Shown: positions 18,233-27,251 of the stretch, piece by piece | Position numbering within the stretch: the first letter of the stretch is position 1 | Layout of the letters: each line of letters starts with the position of its first letter | Origin: Nocardioides humilatus | GTDB lineage: Bacteria; Actinomycetota; Actinomycetes; Propionibacteriales; Nocardioidaceae | Direction of reading: 5' to 3' | DNA: 64,000 nt | Assembly (NCBI RefSeq): GCF_008373755.1 | Contig: NZ_VUJV01000006.1 | Location: 124,001 to 188,000, forward strand | The notes under the pieces: generated by a model | Databases searched by the model: none | The model's input: only the letters and a program-made list of their open reading frames with translations | Told to the model about the DNA's origin: nothing | Made by a program: the position numbers and the translations under genes

Positions 18233-21201
18233 ACCGGGCGACGCTACGCAGCGAGCTGTTGCGGTCGGGCTTCGCCGATGCTGATCGTGCGCTCGAGGAC
18301 CTCGCGAGCCTCGGCGACGCCGGTCTGGAGCTGGTCGCCATCCTCGGCCGCTCGGCCGAGCCGAGCGCCGCGCTCGCCGCGCTGATCCGGGTCGCCGACG
18401 CCGTCGACGACCGCGACGCGCTGCTGTCTGCACTCGCGGCCGACGAGGGTACGGCGATGCGCCTCCTCTGCGTCCTCGGCGCGAGCGCCGCCCTGGCCGA
18501 CCACCTGGTCGCGCACCCCGACCACTGGCAGGTGCTGCGGGACCCCACGCTCGGCACGACCCGTCCGGCCGCGTGGGCGGTCCGGGCGGCCCTGATGGAG
18601 GCAGTGGGCGCCGACCCGAGCGCCTCGTTTCCGGTGGCGACGCTGCCGGACGCGGAGGCGACCGACGCGTTGCGGGTGACCTACCGCCGGCTGCTCCTGC
18701 CGCTGGCCGCCCGCGACCTGGCCCACGGGCTGAGTGTCGACGACACCGCCGCGGAGCTCGCTGACCTGGCGGCGGGCACCCTCGACGCGGCGCTCGCGGT
18801 CGCCCGCGCTCACCTCGGTGACGAAGCCGCGACCGTCCGACTCTCCGTGATCGCGATGGGCAAGTGCGGCGGTCACGAGCTCAACTACGTCTCCGACGTC
18901 GACGTGATCTTCGTGCACGACGCGGTCGATGGCACCGACGACGTCGCTGCCGCGCGCACGGCCGCGAAGCTGGCTTCGCACCTCATGCACGTGTGCTCGG
19001 TCCAGACCGCCGAGGGCACGATCTGGCCCGTCGATGCGGCGCTCCGTCCCGAGGGCAAGGCCGGAGCGCTGAGCCGCACCCTGTCCGGCCATCGCGGCTA
19101 CTACGAGCGCTGGGCTGCGGCCTGGGAGTTCCAGGCCCTGCTCAAGGCGCGCCCGGCCGCCGGCGACCTGGCGCTGGGACGGGAGTTCGTTGCGATGGTC
19201 CAGCCGATGGTGTGGTCGGTCGCCGATCGCGACGGCTTCGTCGATGCCGCCCGGGCGATGCGCCGACGGGTCGTCGAGCACATCCCGGCCAAGGAGGCCG
19301 ACCGTCAGCTCAAGCTCGGTGTCGGCGGGCTGCGCGACGTCGAGTTCGCCGTCCAGCTGCTCCAGCTCGTGCACGGTCGGACCGACGAGCGGATCCGTCC
19401 CCAGGCGACGCTCAGCGCTCTGACCGCCTTGACCGAGGCCGGCTACGTCGGACGCGAGGACGGCGAGGCGCTGCACAACGCCTACGCGTTCCTCCGCCAG
19501 ATGGAGCACCGGATCCAGCTCCACCGGCTCCGTCGTACGCATCTGGTGCCCGACGACGAGCTGGCCCTGCGGCGCCTCGGCCGCAGCCTCGGCTTCATGA
19601 AGGAGCCCGACAAGCGGTTGGTCCGCACCTGGCAGCACCATCGCCGCGAGGTCAGCCGGCTGCACCAGAAGCTGTTCTACCGGCCCCTGCTGTCGGCCGT
19701 CGCGCGGATCCCCGGCGACGACGTCCGCCTCTCGTCCGAAGCAGCACACGCCCGGCTCGCCGCGCTCGGCTATGACGACCCGGCGGCGGCGCTCCGTTCG
19801 CTCGAGGCGCTGACCGCCGGCGTGACCCGGACCGCCAACATCCAGCGCGCGCTCCTGCCGGCCATGCTGCAGTGGTTCGCCGAGGGCGCCGACCCCGATG
19901 CCGGGCTGTTCGGGTTCCGTCGCATCAGCGAAGCGCTCGGCCGGACCCCGTGGTTCCTCACCACCTTGCGCGACGAGGGCGAGATCGCCGAGCGGCTCGC
20001 TCACCTGCTCGCCACCTCGCGCTACTGCTCCGACCTGCTCGAGCGCGAGCCCAACGGGATCAAGCTCCTCGGTGAAGAGTTCGAGCTCCCGACCGCCGAG
20101 GCGATGACGGAGGAGATGCTCGCCACCGGTGCTCGGCAGGGCGAGCTCGACAGCGCCATCCGCGCGATCCGCGCCGTACGCCGTCGTGAGCTGCTCCAGA
20201 CCGCGGCCGGCGACGTCCTCGGACGCATCGACGTCGACCAGGTCGGCAGCGCGTTGTCGCGGATCACGGACGCCACGCTCGAAGCGACCCTCGCCGCAGT
20301 GGGGGAGTCGGTGCGGGAGCAACGTGGCCTCGACGCCGCACCCACGCGGATGGCGATCGTCGCGATGGGTCGCTACGGCGGCTTCGAGCTGTCCTACGGC
20401 AGCGACGCCGACGTCCTCTTCGTCCACGACCCCGACGAGGGCGTCGATGCGCACCAGGCCGGGTCCTACGCCAAGGCCGTCGCCGAAGAGGTACGGCGAA
20501 CGCTCGCTCTCCCGGGTGGCGATCCGCCGCTCGTGGTCGATGCCGACCTGCGTCCCGAGGGCAAGCAGGGGCCGCTCGTGCGCACCCTCGACGCCTACGC
20601 CGCCTACTACGCGAAGTGGTCGAAGGTGTGGGAGGCCCAGGCTCTCCTGCGCGCCGATGCCGTGGTCGGTGACCTGGGTGTGCGCGAGCGGTTCACCGCA
20701 CTGATCGACCCGCTCCGCTACCCCGCGGCGGGACTGTCGCAGGACGACGTCATCGAGGTCCGTCGCATCAAGGCGCGCATCGACACCGAGCGCCTGCCGC
20801 GCGGTGCCGATCCTGCCCTGCACCTCAAGCTCGGGCGGGGCGGGCTCGCGGACATCGAGTGGACGGTGCAGTTGCTGCAGCTGCGCCACGGCGCCGAGGT
20901 CGCGGGGTTGCGCACGGCGCAGACCCTGGCGGCGCTCGACGCCGCGGTCGCCGCCGATCTCATCTCACGCGACGACGCCGACGTCCTCACCGAGGCCTGG
21001 CGGACGGCCAGCCGGGTGCGCAACGCAGCGACCCTGGCGCGCGGCAAACCGGTCGACCAGATGCCGCGTCCGTCGCGGGAGCGGAGGGCTGTCGCGGGGA
21101 TTCTTGGCTATCCCTTGGACCAGTCTGACGCGATGGTGAACGACTACCTGCGGGTCACCCGACGCGCCCGCGCGGTCGTCGACAGAGTTTTTTGGGAATG
21201 A
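18229..21201 (+). CDS. glnE: Glutamine synthetase adenylyltransferase/adenylyl-removing enzyme
   Basis: Bifunctional nucleotidyltransferase of 990 residues that adenylylates and de-adenylylates type I glutamine synthetase, switching it off and on. It has two repeated halves. Each carries a nucleotidyltransferase core: VIAMGKCGGHELNYVSDVDVIFVHD near residue 205-230 and VAMGRYGGFELSYGSDADVLFVHD near 710-735, both with the G-[SG]-x-D-x-D-type metal motif. Each core is followed by a GlnD-PII-uridylyltransferase-like helical domain (GVGGLRDVEFAVQLLQL, GRGGLADIEWTVQLLQL). The start is the ATG at 18229 inside ATGA; the open frame upstream is not used. A clear terminator follows. Confidence 0.96.
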   Translation: MNRATLRSELLRSGFADADRALEDLASLGDAGLELVAILGRSAEPSAALAALIRVADAVDDRDALLSALAADEGTAMRLLCVLGASAALADHLVAHPDHWQVLRDPTLGTTRPAAWAVRAALMEAVGADPSASFPVATLPDAEATDALRVTYRRLLLPLAARDLAHGLSVDDTAAELADLAAGTLDAALAVARAHLGDEAATVRLSVIAMGKCGGHELNYVSDVDVIFVHDAVDGTDDVAAARTAAKLASHLMHVCSVQTAEGTIWPVDAALRPEGKAGALSRTLSGHRGYYERWAAAWEFQALLKARPAAGDLALGREFVAMVQPMVWSVADRDGFVDAARAMRRRVVEHIPAKEADRQLKLGVGGLRDVEFAVQLLQLVHGRTDERIRPQATLSALTALTEAGYVGREDGEALHNAYAFLRQMEHRIQLHRLRRTHLVPDDELALRRLGRSLGFMKEPDKRLVRTWQHHRREVSRLHQKLFYRPLLSAVARIPGDDVRLSSEAAHARLAALGYDDPAAALRSLEALTAGVTRTANIQRALLPAMLQWFAEGADPDAGLFGFRRISEALGRTPWFLTTLRDEGEIAERLAHLLATSRYCSDLLEREPNGIKLLGEEFELPTAEAMTEEMLATGARQGELDSAIRAIRAVRRRELLQTAAGDVLGRIDVDQVGSALSRITDATLEATLAAVGESVREQRGLDAAPTRMAIVAMGRYGGFELSYGSDADVLFVHDPDEGVDAHQAGSYAKAVAEEVRRTLALPGGDPPLVVDADLRPEGKQGPLVRTLDAYAAYYAKWSKVWEAQALLRADAVVGDLGVRERFTALIDPLRYPAAGLSQDDVIEVRRIKARIDTERLPRGADPALHLKLGRGGLADIEWTVQLLQLRHGAEVAGLRTAQTLAALDAAVAADLISRDDADVLTEAWRTASRVRNAATLARGKPVDQMPRPSRERRAVAGILGYPLDQSDAMVNDYLRVTRRARAVVDRVFWE

Positions 21202-21219
21202 GTGTTTACCTCCGAGGGT

Positions 21220-21237
21220 GATGACATGTTCGTCATC
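21220..21237 (+). other. Small hairpin after glnE
   Basis: GATGAC (21220-21225) and GTCATC (21232-21237) pair around a 6-base loop, between the glnE stop and the terminator. Part of an 85-base structured tail; an ATG at 21227 would open a short frame through the terminator, but I see no convincing ribosome site and do not call it a gene. Confidence 0.4.
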
Positions 21238-21261
21238 CGGGTGTGTAATGATGGGACAAGT

Positions 21262-21308
21262 CGGGCCGTGGCCGACCCCCCCAGAGGTCACGGCCCGGCG
21301 CCTTTTTT
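21262..21308 (+). terminator. Rho-independent terminator of the glnA2-glnE operon
   Basis: CGGGCCGTG (21262-21270) pairs with CACGGCCCG (21289-21297), extendable by three pairs, with a loop containing seven C. Six T follow at 21303-21308 after a 5-base gap. Oriented to stop plus-strand transcription before the converging permease gene. Confidence 0.85.
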
Positions 21309-21328
21309 CCTCTGCGTCTCTCTCCGGT

Positions 21329-23224
21329 TCAGCCCACGTGGACGTGCGGCCGCCTGACGCGGTCGGGTTCGGCGCGACGCAGGACCTCGCGGGTGATGGG
21401 TGCGACATCGCCGACCCCGAAGAGCAGGAAGCGGCCCAGGTGCAGCAGCGGGTTGCCCTCGGTCCACTCGAAGTAGATGTGCGGGCGCACCTCGGTCCGG
21501 TCGCGGATGTCGAGCACCAGTGCGGCCAACGCGTTGGGGATCGACGCGGCCTCGACGGTGAGCACGCGGTACTCGCCGTGCAGGACCTCGCCCTTCACCC
21601 TGATCCGGCTCTCGAAGTCGGAGTAGTCCTTGACGGTCACCTCGACGAAGATGATGTCGCCGGCGTCGGGCAGGTCGTGGTCGTCGACGAGCTGGCGGAT
21701 CTTCGCGACGTACTCCTCGGTGTCGCGGGCGTCGGGCTCGTTGGCGACGAGGCGGATGTTGCGGCGCCGAGCGACGTCACGGATGAACGACTCCGACCGC
21801 GCGTCGTAGTCGATCTCGATCGCACGCAGCTCCAGCGAGCGGAGCAACCGCGAGAGCAGCGACACGAGGACGATCGCGCCGATGAAGCAGGCGCCGATCT
21901 TCACCCCGTCAGGCCGTTCGCGGACGTTGTCGATCGTCGTGTAGACGAACACCAGGCAGATGGCGGCGAAGGCGACGGTGAGCTTGCGCTGTCCGGCACG
22001 GCGTGCGGCGAGGGTGACGGCGACCGCAGCTGAGGTCATCAGCACCAGCACGCCGGTCGCGTAGGCACCGCCCTGGGCGTCCACGTCGGCGTCGAAGATC
22101 CACGTGATGAGGAACGCCGTCAGGGTCAGGATGACGACGAGGGGCCGGATCGCGCCCGCCCACTCCGGCGCCATGCCGTAGCGGGGGAGGTAGCGCGGGA
22201 TCAGGTTGAGCATGCCGGCCATCGCCGATGCGCCGGCGAACCAGAGGATGAGGATCGTCGAGACGTCGTAGACCGTGCCGAAGGACTCGCCGAGGTACTG
22301 GTGGGCGAGGAAGGCCAGCGCGCGCCCGTTGGCGCTGCCGCCGTCCTCGAACTCCGCCTTCGGGATCAGCAGGGTCGTCACCAGGCTGGAGGCGATGAGG
22401 TAGACGCTCATGATGATGGCCGCAGTGGTCAGCAGGCGCTGGGTGTTGCGGATCCGGCCGGCAGGTTTCCGCGGGCGGTCGTCGGGGTCGCCCTCGACGT
22501 GGCTCATCACCGCGACCCCGGTCTCGAACCCCGACATGCCGAGTGCGAGCTTGGGGAAGAGCGTGAGGGCCACCGCGACCATCAGTCCGATGTTGCCGTG
22601 CTCGGCGGTCAAGGAGGTGGTCCAGTCGGTCACTACGTGACCGTGCTGGAGCACGTGGAAGCCGGCCACGGCGATGACGACGGCGTTGAGCACCAGGTAG
22701 GCGATGACGAGTACGACGGCCACGCCGATCGCCTCGCGGAAGCCCTTGAGGAACACGCCCCCCAGCAGCGCGACGAGGCCGAGCGTGATCCAGAGCTCCT
22801 GCCCGTCGAGGACGCTGGGCACGTGCGGGTTCTCGATGATGTGGACGCTCGCGTCCGCGGCGGAGAGCGTGATCGTGATGATGAAGTCGGTGAGGGCGAA
22901 GCCGAGCAGGCCGAGGACGAAGAGCTTGCCCCGCCAGAAGGGGAGGAGCCGCTCGAGCATCGCGATCGAGCCCTGCCCGTGGGGGCTCTCGGCCGCGACG
23001 CGACGATAGACGGGCAGCGCACCGAAGAGCGTCAGCAGGACCAGGATCAGTGTCGCGATCGGGCTGAGGAGTCCGGCAGCCAGGAAAGCGATGCCGGGCT
23101 GGTAGCCGAGCGTGGAGAAGTAGTCGACGCCTGTCAGGCACATGACCTTCCACCAGGCGTGGGGCTTCTCGGTCGGGTGCTCGTCGGTGCGGTCGCCCGT
23201 CGGGACGTCCAGTTCGGTGCTCAC
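21329..23224 (-). CDS. APC-family permease, possibly a KimA-like potassium transporter
   Basis: Integral membrane protein of 631 residues. About twelve membrane segments span residues 35-450, beginning with [22 protein letters not shown], and an [11 protein letters not shown] stretch corresponds to the Y-x-QGGGAY region of APC transporters. A cytoplasmic C-terminal domain of about 180 residues follows. The layout, including the large soluble tail, resembles KimA-type potassium importers of the APC superfamily more than typical amino-acid permeases, but the substrate is uncertain. It is transcribed away from a KdpDE-like two-component operon, which supports a potassium role. The GTG start at 23224 lies one base after GGAGG, which is unusually close; leaderless or unusual initiation is possible. 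Confidence 0.72.
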   Translation of the reverse strand: MSTELDVPTGDRTDEHPTEKPHAWWKVMCLTGVDYFSTLGYQPGIAFLAAGLLSPIATLILVLLTLFGALPVYRRVAAESPHGQGSIAMLERLLPFWRGKLFVLGLLGFALTDFIITITLSAADASVHIIENPHVPSVLDGQELWITLGLVALLGGVFLKGFREAIGVAVVLVIAYLVLNAVVIAVAGFHVLQHGHVVTDWTTSLTAEHGNIGLMVAVALTLFPKLALGMSGFETGVAVMSHVEGDPDDRPRKPAGRIRNTQRLLTTAAIIMSVYLIASSLVTTLLIPKAEFEDGGSANGRALAFLAHQYLGESFGTVYDVSTILILWFAGASAMAGMLNLIPRYLPRYGMAPEWAGAIRPLVVILTLTAFLITWIFDADVDAQGGAYATGVLVLMTSAAVAVTLAARRAGQRKLTVAFAAICLVFVYTTIDNVRERPDGVKIGACFIGAIVLVSLLSRLLRSLELRAIEIDYDARSESFIRDVARRRNIRLVANEPDARDTEEYVAKIRQLVDDHDLPDAGDIIFVEVTVKDYSDFESRIRVKGEVLHGEYRVLTVEAASIPNALAALVLDIRDRTEVRPHIYFEWTEGNPLLHLGRFLLFGVGDVAPITREVLRRAEPDRVRRPHVHVG

Positions 23225-23262
23225 GCCTCCATGAAAGGGGTCTCGCGTGCCGGTTCGGCCGC

Positions 23263-23281
23263 CCCTAACGACTCCCTAACG
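23263..23281. promoter_or_regulatory. Direct repeat CCCTAACG x2, candidate KdpE-like operator
   Basis: CCCTAACG at 23263-23270 and again at 23274-23281, 11 bases apart start to start, one DNA turn. This is the geometry bound by OmpR/KdpE-class regulators. It lies in the 77-base divergent region between the permease (start 23224) and the KdpDE-like operon (start 23302). Confidence 0.55.
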
Positions 23282-23301
23282 CCGGACCGCGTCAGGATCC
23301 T

Positions 23302-23673
23302 GTGAGGGCCATCGGTTTCGGGTCAGCGTCGCGGTTTGCTGGGGGCGTGGTTGAGTCCAGTCTTCTCGAGGTCGACCAGGTCCGCGTGGGTGCGGGCGGC
23401 GCCGGCCTGTTCATCGTCACGGCGGCGTTGGTGGCGATCGGCATGCCGACCTCCGCGTTCGTCGCGACGCTGGCGGTGGTGACGGGGGTACTCGCCTCCG
23501 TCGTCGGCCGTCCCGGGGCCCTCCTTCTGGGGATCACCGGTTGGGCGCTGTGCACCGGCTTCGGCGTCAACGACCTCGGCCAGCTGACCTTCACCGGCGG
23601 CGACCTGGTCCGTCTCGCGCTGTACGCCGGCTGCGCCCTCGTCCTCGGAGGGGCCCGGTTCCCGGCACAATGA
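23302..23673 (+). CDS. Small membrane protein, first gene of KdpDE-like operon
   Basis: Protein of 123 residues with about three hydrophobic segments (GLFIVTAALVAIGM, FVATLAVVTGVLASVV, LVRLALYAGCALVLGGA) and no recognised domain. The frame opens with GTG at 23302, preceded by AGGA; a second GTG at 23347 with GGGGG in front is an alternative that would remove 15 residues. Its stop overlaps the kinase start in ATGA, so the two are coupled and it may be a membrane accessory of the sensor or part of its input. I cannot name a family. Confidence 0.65.
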   Translation: MRAIGFGSASRFAGGVVESSLLEVDQVRVGAGGAGLFIVTAALVAIGMPTSAFVATLAVVTGVLASVVGRPGALLLGITGWALCTGFGVNDLGQLTFTGGDLVRLALYAGCALVLGGARFPAQ

Positions 23674-24731
23674 CGGACATGCGGTCAGGGAGCCTCAGCG
23701 CTCGGCGCCAGGGGTGGGGCTACGCGGTCGCCGTCGGCGGTCCCGGCGCCGCCACCGTTGCCCTGTTGCCGGCCCGGGACTCGATCAATCTCGCGGGTGA
23801 CGTCCCCGTCTACCTGGTCGCCGTGGTGGGCTCCGCGCTGCTCGGAGGCATCGGCCCCGGACTGCTCGCCTCCGCGCTCTCGATCGGTCTCCTCAACTTC
23901 TTCTTCACCCCGCCCTACCACTCGCTCACGATCGGTGAGCCGAGCAACGTGGTCGCCCTCGCGGCGTTCGCGTTGGTGGCGATCATGGTGAGCTGGCTGG
24001 TCGGTGTGTCCGAGCGGCGTGCCGAAGCGGCGACTCAGGCCGCCCGGATCGAGGCGGCCGACCGCCTGCGCGCCGCCATCCTGACAGCGGTCGGCCACGA
24101 CCTGCGGTCACCGCTGGCCGCCGCCAAAGCGGTCGTCTCGGGCCTGCGTTCCGACGACGTCGACCTCGGCGAGGCGGATCGGCGGGAGCTGCTGGAAGCC
24201 GCTGACGGTGCCCTCGACCGGCTCGCGGGTCTCGTCGACAGCCTGCTGGACATGAGTCGGCTCCAGGCCGGTGCGCTCCCGATCCACCCACGGCCGACGG
24301 CCGTCGAGGACGTGATCGCCCGAGCGCTCGACCATCTCGGTGTCGAGTCGCGCAGCGTGGTCCTCGAGGTCCCCGAGGGGCTTCCTGAGGTCAACGTCGA
24401 CGCCGTGCTCCTGGAGCGGGCGGTCGCCAACCTGGTGGCCAACGCCCAGCGGTTCGCGCCCGAGGGGCAGACGCCTGTCGTCCGCGTCATCGCCGCGGCA
24501 GGCACGGTGGAGCTGCGGGTGATCGATCGCGGTCCAGGTATCCCGGCGGCCGCGCGCGACCAGGTCTTCCAGCCGTTCCAACGCCTCGGCGACAGCGGCA
24601 CCGGCTTGGGCCTCGGCCTCGCCCTGGCTCGCGGCCTGGTGGAGGCGATGGGCGGCTCGGTCGTGCCGACCGACACCGAGGGCGGCGGCCTGACCATGGT
24701 CGTCACCCTTCCCGCCGAGGCGGCGGCATGA
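23670..24731 (+). CDS. KdpD-like sensor kinase lacking the KdpD/UspA N-terminal domains
   Basis: Membrane histidine kinase of 353 residues. The N-terminal DUF4118-type membrane domain has four helices (about 10-120) and contains LLNFFFTPPYHSLTI, a hallmark of the KdpD C-terminal half. The HisKA H-box VGHDLRSPLAAAKAV, N-box VANLVANAQRFAP, G1 VIDRGPGIP and G2 GTGLGLGLALARGL are all intact. The large N-terminal KdpD and UspA sensor domains of true KdpD are absent. The start is ATG 23670 in an ATGA overlap; its own stop overlaps the response regulator in the same way. Inferred to sense potassium or turgor and to control the divergent permease. Confidence 0.88.
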   Translation: MTDMRSGSLSARRQGWGYAVAVGGPGAATVALLPARDSINLAGDVPVYLVAVVGSALLGGIGPGLLASALSIGLLNFFFTPPYHSLTIGEPSNVVALAAFALVAIMVSWLVGVSERRAEAATQAARIEAADRLRAAILTAVGHDLRSPLAAAKAVVSGLRSDDVDLGEADRRELLEAADGALDRLAGLVDSLLDMSRLQAGALPIHPRPTAVEDVIARALDHLGVESRSVVLEVPEGLPEVNVDAVLLERAVANLVANAQRFAPEGQTPVVRVIAAAGTVELRVIDRGPGIPAAARDQVFQPFQRLGDSGTGLGLGLALARGLVEAMGGSVVPTDTEGGGLTMVVTLPAEAAA

Positions 24732-25405
24732 CCCGCGTCCTCGTCGTCGACGACGAGCCGCAGATCCTGCGGGCACTCCGGATCAACCTCGCCGCTCGGG
24801 GTTACGAGGTGACGACGGCGGCCGACGGTGAGAGCGCGTTGCAGGCGGCGAGGACCGAGGCGCCTGACCTCGTCGTGCTCGATCTGGGCCTGCCCGACCT
24901 GGACGGGGCGGAAGTGATCGCCCGGCTCCGGGGGTGGACGACGGTGCCGATCGTCGTGCTGTCGGGACGCACGGACAGCGCCGACAAGGTCGACGCCCTG
25001 GACGCCGGAGCCGACGACTACGTCACCAAGCCCTTCGGGATGGATGAGCTGCTCGCCCGGTTGCGGGCCATGCTGCGCCGAGCCGGTGAGCCCGAGGAGG
25101 AGCCGGCGGTCGCTTTCGGGGACGTCTCGGTCGACCTCGCTGCCACCAGGGTCCTGGTGCGGGGCGAGGAGGTCCGGCTCACCCCGACCGAGTGGCACCT
25201 CCTCGAGGTGCTCCTCCGCAACCCGGGCCGCCTGATGGGCCACCGGCAGCTCCTCCTGGAGGTCTGGGGCCCGGGCTATGAGACCGCCCAGGGCAACCTG
25301 CGCCTCTACATGGCCCAGCTGCGCCGCAAGCTCGAAGCCGATCCGGCCCGCCCGGCGTACTTCCGCACCGAGCCCGGCATGGGCTATCGCTTCGACCCGT
25401 CGTAA
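24728..25405 (+). CDS. KdpE-like OmpR-family response regulator
   Basis: DNA-binding response regulator of 225 residues. The receiver has the acidic pocket VVDDEPQILRAL, the phospho-acceptor Asp in VVLDLGLPDLDG and Lys in VTKPFGMDELLAR. The winged helix has LTPTEWHLLEVLLRNPGRLM and ends FRTEPGMGYRF, very similar to KdpE. ATGA overlap with the kinase. Likely binds the CCCTAACG repeat upstream of its own operon, but this is untested. No kdpFABC genes are in the window. Confidence 0.9.
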   Translation: MTRVLVVDDEPQILRALRINLAARGYEVTTAADGESALQAARTEAPDLVVLDLGLPDLDGAEVIARLRGWTTVPIVVLSGRTDSADKVDALDAGADDYVTKPFGMDELLARLRAMLRRAGEPEEEPAVAFGDVSVDLAATRVLVRGEEVRLTPTEWHLLEVLLRNPGRLMGHRQLLLEVWGPGYETAQGNLRLYMAQLRRKLEADPARPAYFRTEPGMGYRFDPS

Positions 25406-25413
25406 AAGCTGTT

Positions 25414-25446
25414 CGACCCCTTGCCGGCTCCAACGGCAAGGGGTCG
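25414..25446 (+). terminator. Terminator-like hairpin after the KdpE-like gene
   Basis: Perfect 13-bp stem: CGACCCCTTGCCG (25414-25426) pairs with CGGCAAGGGGTCG (25434-25446) around a 7-base loop, nine bases after the stop codon. There is no T tract on the plus strand; TAAAAG precedes it, so on the minus strand it is followed by CTTTTA. Likely an intrinsic stop of the I-shaped type common in actinobacteria. Confidence 0.65.
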
Positions 25447-25654
25447 AGCGCCGGGTCATGGGCCCGGCCGGAACGTTCGTAACTCCCGGGCGATCGACAC
25501 GCGTGGGGGGAGCACGTGAGTCGGCCGCTCGGCCCGATTGTCGTCCCGGTGCGCAGACGCTAGCACAAGATTTGCCTTGCCAATATGCCTAAATGTGACA
25601 AGGTGAAGCGACCTCTCGGGCAAACGTCGGCTCCCTTCGATCAGAGGAACTCCC

Positions 25655-25777
25655 ATGCGCAACGCCCTCAAGCTCACCATCGCGGGTCTTGTCACGACGC
25701 TGGCGACCACTGTGGCCATGGCCGCGCCCGCCGAGGCCGCGCCGGTCTCGCCCCAGCGCATGCTCGAGTGCTGCTGA
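25655..25777 (+). CDS. Short secreted peptide (40 residues), candidate signalling peptide
   Basis: Tiny gene with GAGGA 7 bases before its ATG. The product has a complete Sec signal peptide: basic start MRNALK, a hydrophobic core of about 17 residues, and an AEA-A cleavage site near residue 28. The predicted mature peptide is only about 12 residues, APVSPQRMLECC, ending in a double cysteine. It has its own upstream AT-richer stretch near 25565-25605 that may be a promoter. The stop codon is separated by one base from the stop of the converging XRE-TPR regulator. Size and context resemble an exported peptide pheromone next to its receptor; the function is inference and the gene could also be a small secreted peptide of another kind. 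Confidence 0.6.
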   Translation: MRNALKLTIAGLVTTLATTVAMAAPAEAAPVSPQRMLECC

Positions 25778-25778
25778 C

Positions 25779-27146
25779 CTAGATCCCGGTCGGGACCTCT
25801 CGCGCGATCGAGCGCCGCGAGGTCAGGCCCGTCGTCGACGCGGCGTTGCGGTAGGCCTCTCGCGCTCGGTCGAGATCGCCCGCTTCCTCCATCAGCCCGG
25901 CCAGCTCGAACCAGAGCTGAGCGACCGACCTGTCGGCGCCGGCTGCGGTGAGGATGTGCATCGCCTCGGTGTAGGACGCGTGGGCATCGGCGCCGCGACC
26001 CAGCGCGGCCAGCGCCTGCCCGCGGACGACCCGGGCTTCCGCGTGCACGCTTGCCGCGCGCGGGCCAGCCGCTTCCTCGGCTCGGCCGGTGAGCTCGAGC
26101 GCGACCTCTGGCTCACCCGCCATGACGTGCGACTGGGCGATGCGGATGTCCGTCGCAGCCAGGTCGACCTCGCTCGCGCTCGACGCCGACATCTCCTCGC
26201 GGGCGCGTCGGAGGTTGCGCTGTGCCTCGTCGATCAGGGGCGGGTCGAGCTGGAGCTGGAGCTCGCCGAGCTTGGCGCGAAGGCGAGCGAGGTTGCGGGC
26301 GTCGTTGCCCTCCGAAAGCAGGGCGAGCGCACGGGACGCCAGGGGAGCAGCTGCGGAGGTGTCGCCACGTTGGGCCTGGACCAGGCTGGCGTTCCAATAG
26401 GCACCCGCGCGAGCACGCGCTGACCCGAGCTCGTCGGCGCGCCGTACGGCTTCTGCGCAGATGCGCGATGCCTTGTGGAGGTCGCCGCGGCGGATGTAGG
26501 TGCCGGCGAGATTGACCGCGAAGAGCACCGCCTCGTCGCAGTGGTCGAGACCCGCGTCGGTGATCCTTGCCTCGAGCCGCTCGCCGACCTCGATCGCAAG
26601 CGAGAGGTCGCCGGTCTCCTTGTAGCAACGCACCAGAGCGATGCCGCCGGTGATGACCATCGGGCCGGGAGCGGACGCGACGAGCGTCTCGAGCTCGAGG
26701 ATCGCGCCGTCGAGGTCACCGTTGGTCTCCAGCGCGCGAGCAAGCAGGTAGCGGCCGCGGTGGCTGAGGTCGGCGAGGGATGCTTCCTCGGCGACGGCCA
26801 GCTGTTCCCGAGCCTGGCGCTCGGCGTCGACCGCCTCGCCGGTCTCCAGCGCGAGCTCGGCGTAGTCGAGACCGAGCCGGATGTCGTCGTACTGCGTCGC
26901 GCTCATGCCCAGGAGGAGCTGCTCGATCGGGGTGCCGAGGCGCGAGGCGAGGCTGGTGAGCACAGCCAGGTTGGGCCGTCGGGTGCCGCTCTCGATGCGG
27001 GAGACGTAGCCGACCGAGACCTCGCCGCCGGCGAGGTCGGTCTGGGTCCAGCCACGCGCCAACCGCGCCGCACGCAGACGCGCACCGAGCGCCGTCAGGT
27101 CGACGGCGTGGAGGAGCTCTGCGTTGCTGGCGTGCATGTGACTCAT
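25779..27146 (-). CDS. XRE-family regulator with TPR-like C-terminal domain
   Basis: Transcription regulator of 455 residues. An XRE helix-turn-helix lies at about 18-75 (RLRAARLARGWTQTDLAGGEVSVGYVSRIESGTRRP). The rest, about 80-455, is helical TPR-like repeats, with motifs such as GRYLLARALETNGDLDGAI and GNDARNLARLRAKLGELQL. HTH plus TPR is the architecture of the RRNPP peptide receptors (Rgg, PlcR, NprR) and of several other actinobacterial regulators. I chose the ATG at 27146 (MSHMHASNAE) because family similarity starts there. It converges with the 40-residue secreted peptide gene and is divergent from alkB, whose promoter region it probably binds. Confidence 0.85.
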   Translation of the reverse strand: MSHMHASNAELLHAVDLTALGARLRAARLARGWTQTDLAGGEVSVGYVSRIESGTRRPNLAVLTSLASRLGTPIEQLLLGMSATQYDDIRLGLDYAELALETGEAVDAERQAREQLAVAEEASLADLSHRGRYLLARALETNGDLDGAILELETLVASAPGPMVITGGIALVRCYKETGDLSLAIEVGERLEARITDAGLDHCDEAVLFAVNLAGTYIRRGDLHKASRICAEAVRRADELGSARARAGAYWNASLVQAQRGDTSAAAPLASRALALLSEGNDARNLARLRAKLGELQLQLDPPLIDEAQRNLRRAREEMSASSASEVDLAATDIRIAQSHVMAGEPEVALELTGRAEEAAGPRAASVHAEARVVRGQALAALGRGADAHASYTEAMHILTAAGADRSVAQLWFELAGLMEEAGDLDRAREAYRNAASTTGLTSRRSIAREVPTGI

Positions 27147-27211
27147 TGTGACCCCCAACGCTCGATCGCGGACAAAGTCACCGATGGACACGGCAAAGGA
27201 ATCGACGACGT

Positions 27212-27251
27212 TTTACAAATCACATCTTCTTGTCAAACGAGGTTTACAAAT
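27212..27251. promoter_or_regulatory. Divergent promoter region with two TTTACAAAT repeats
   Basis: TTTACAAAT occurs at 27212-27220 and 27243-27251, 31 bases apart (three helical turns), in an AT-rich island between the XRE-TPR regulator and alkB. Between them TGTCAA (27231-27236) reads as a perfect -35 TTGACA on the minus strand, with TAAAAC 15 bases on, so the repeats flank or overlap likely promoter elements. Candidate operator for the regulator. Confidence 0.5.

Noticed and set aside
18244-20889. 881-residue minus-strand open frame across glnE
   Set aside because: Antisense to glnE with biased composition and no domain; a GC-rich shadow.
21202-21310. 6C RNA call after glnE
   Set aside because: The 6C RNA has two hairpins with C-rich loops; only one such loop is present, and it is followed by a T run like an ordinary terminator.
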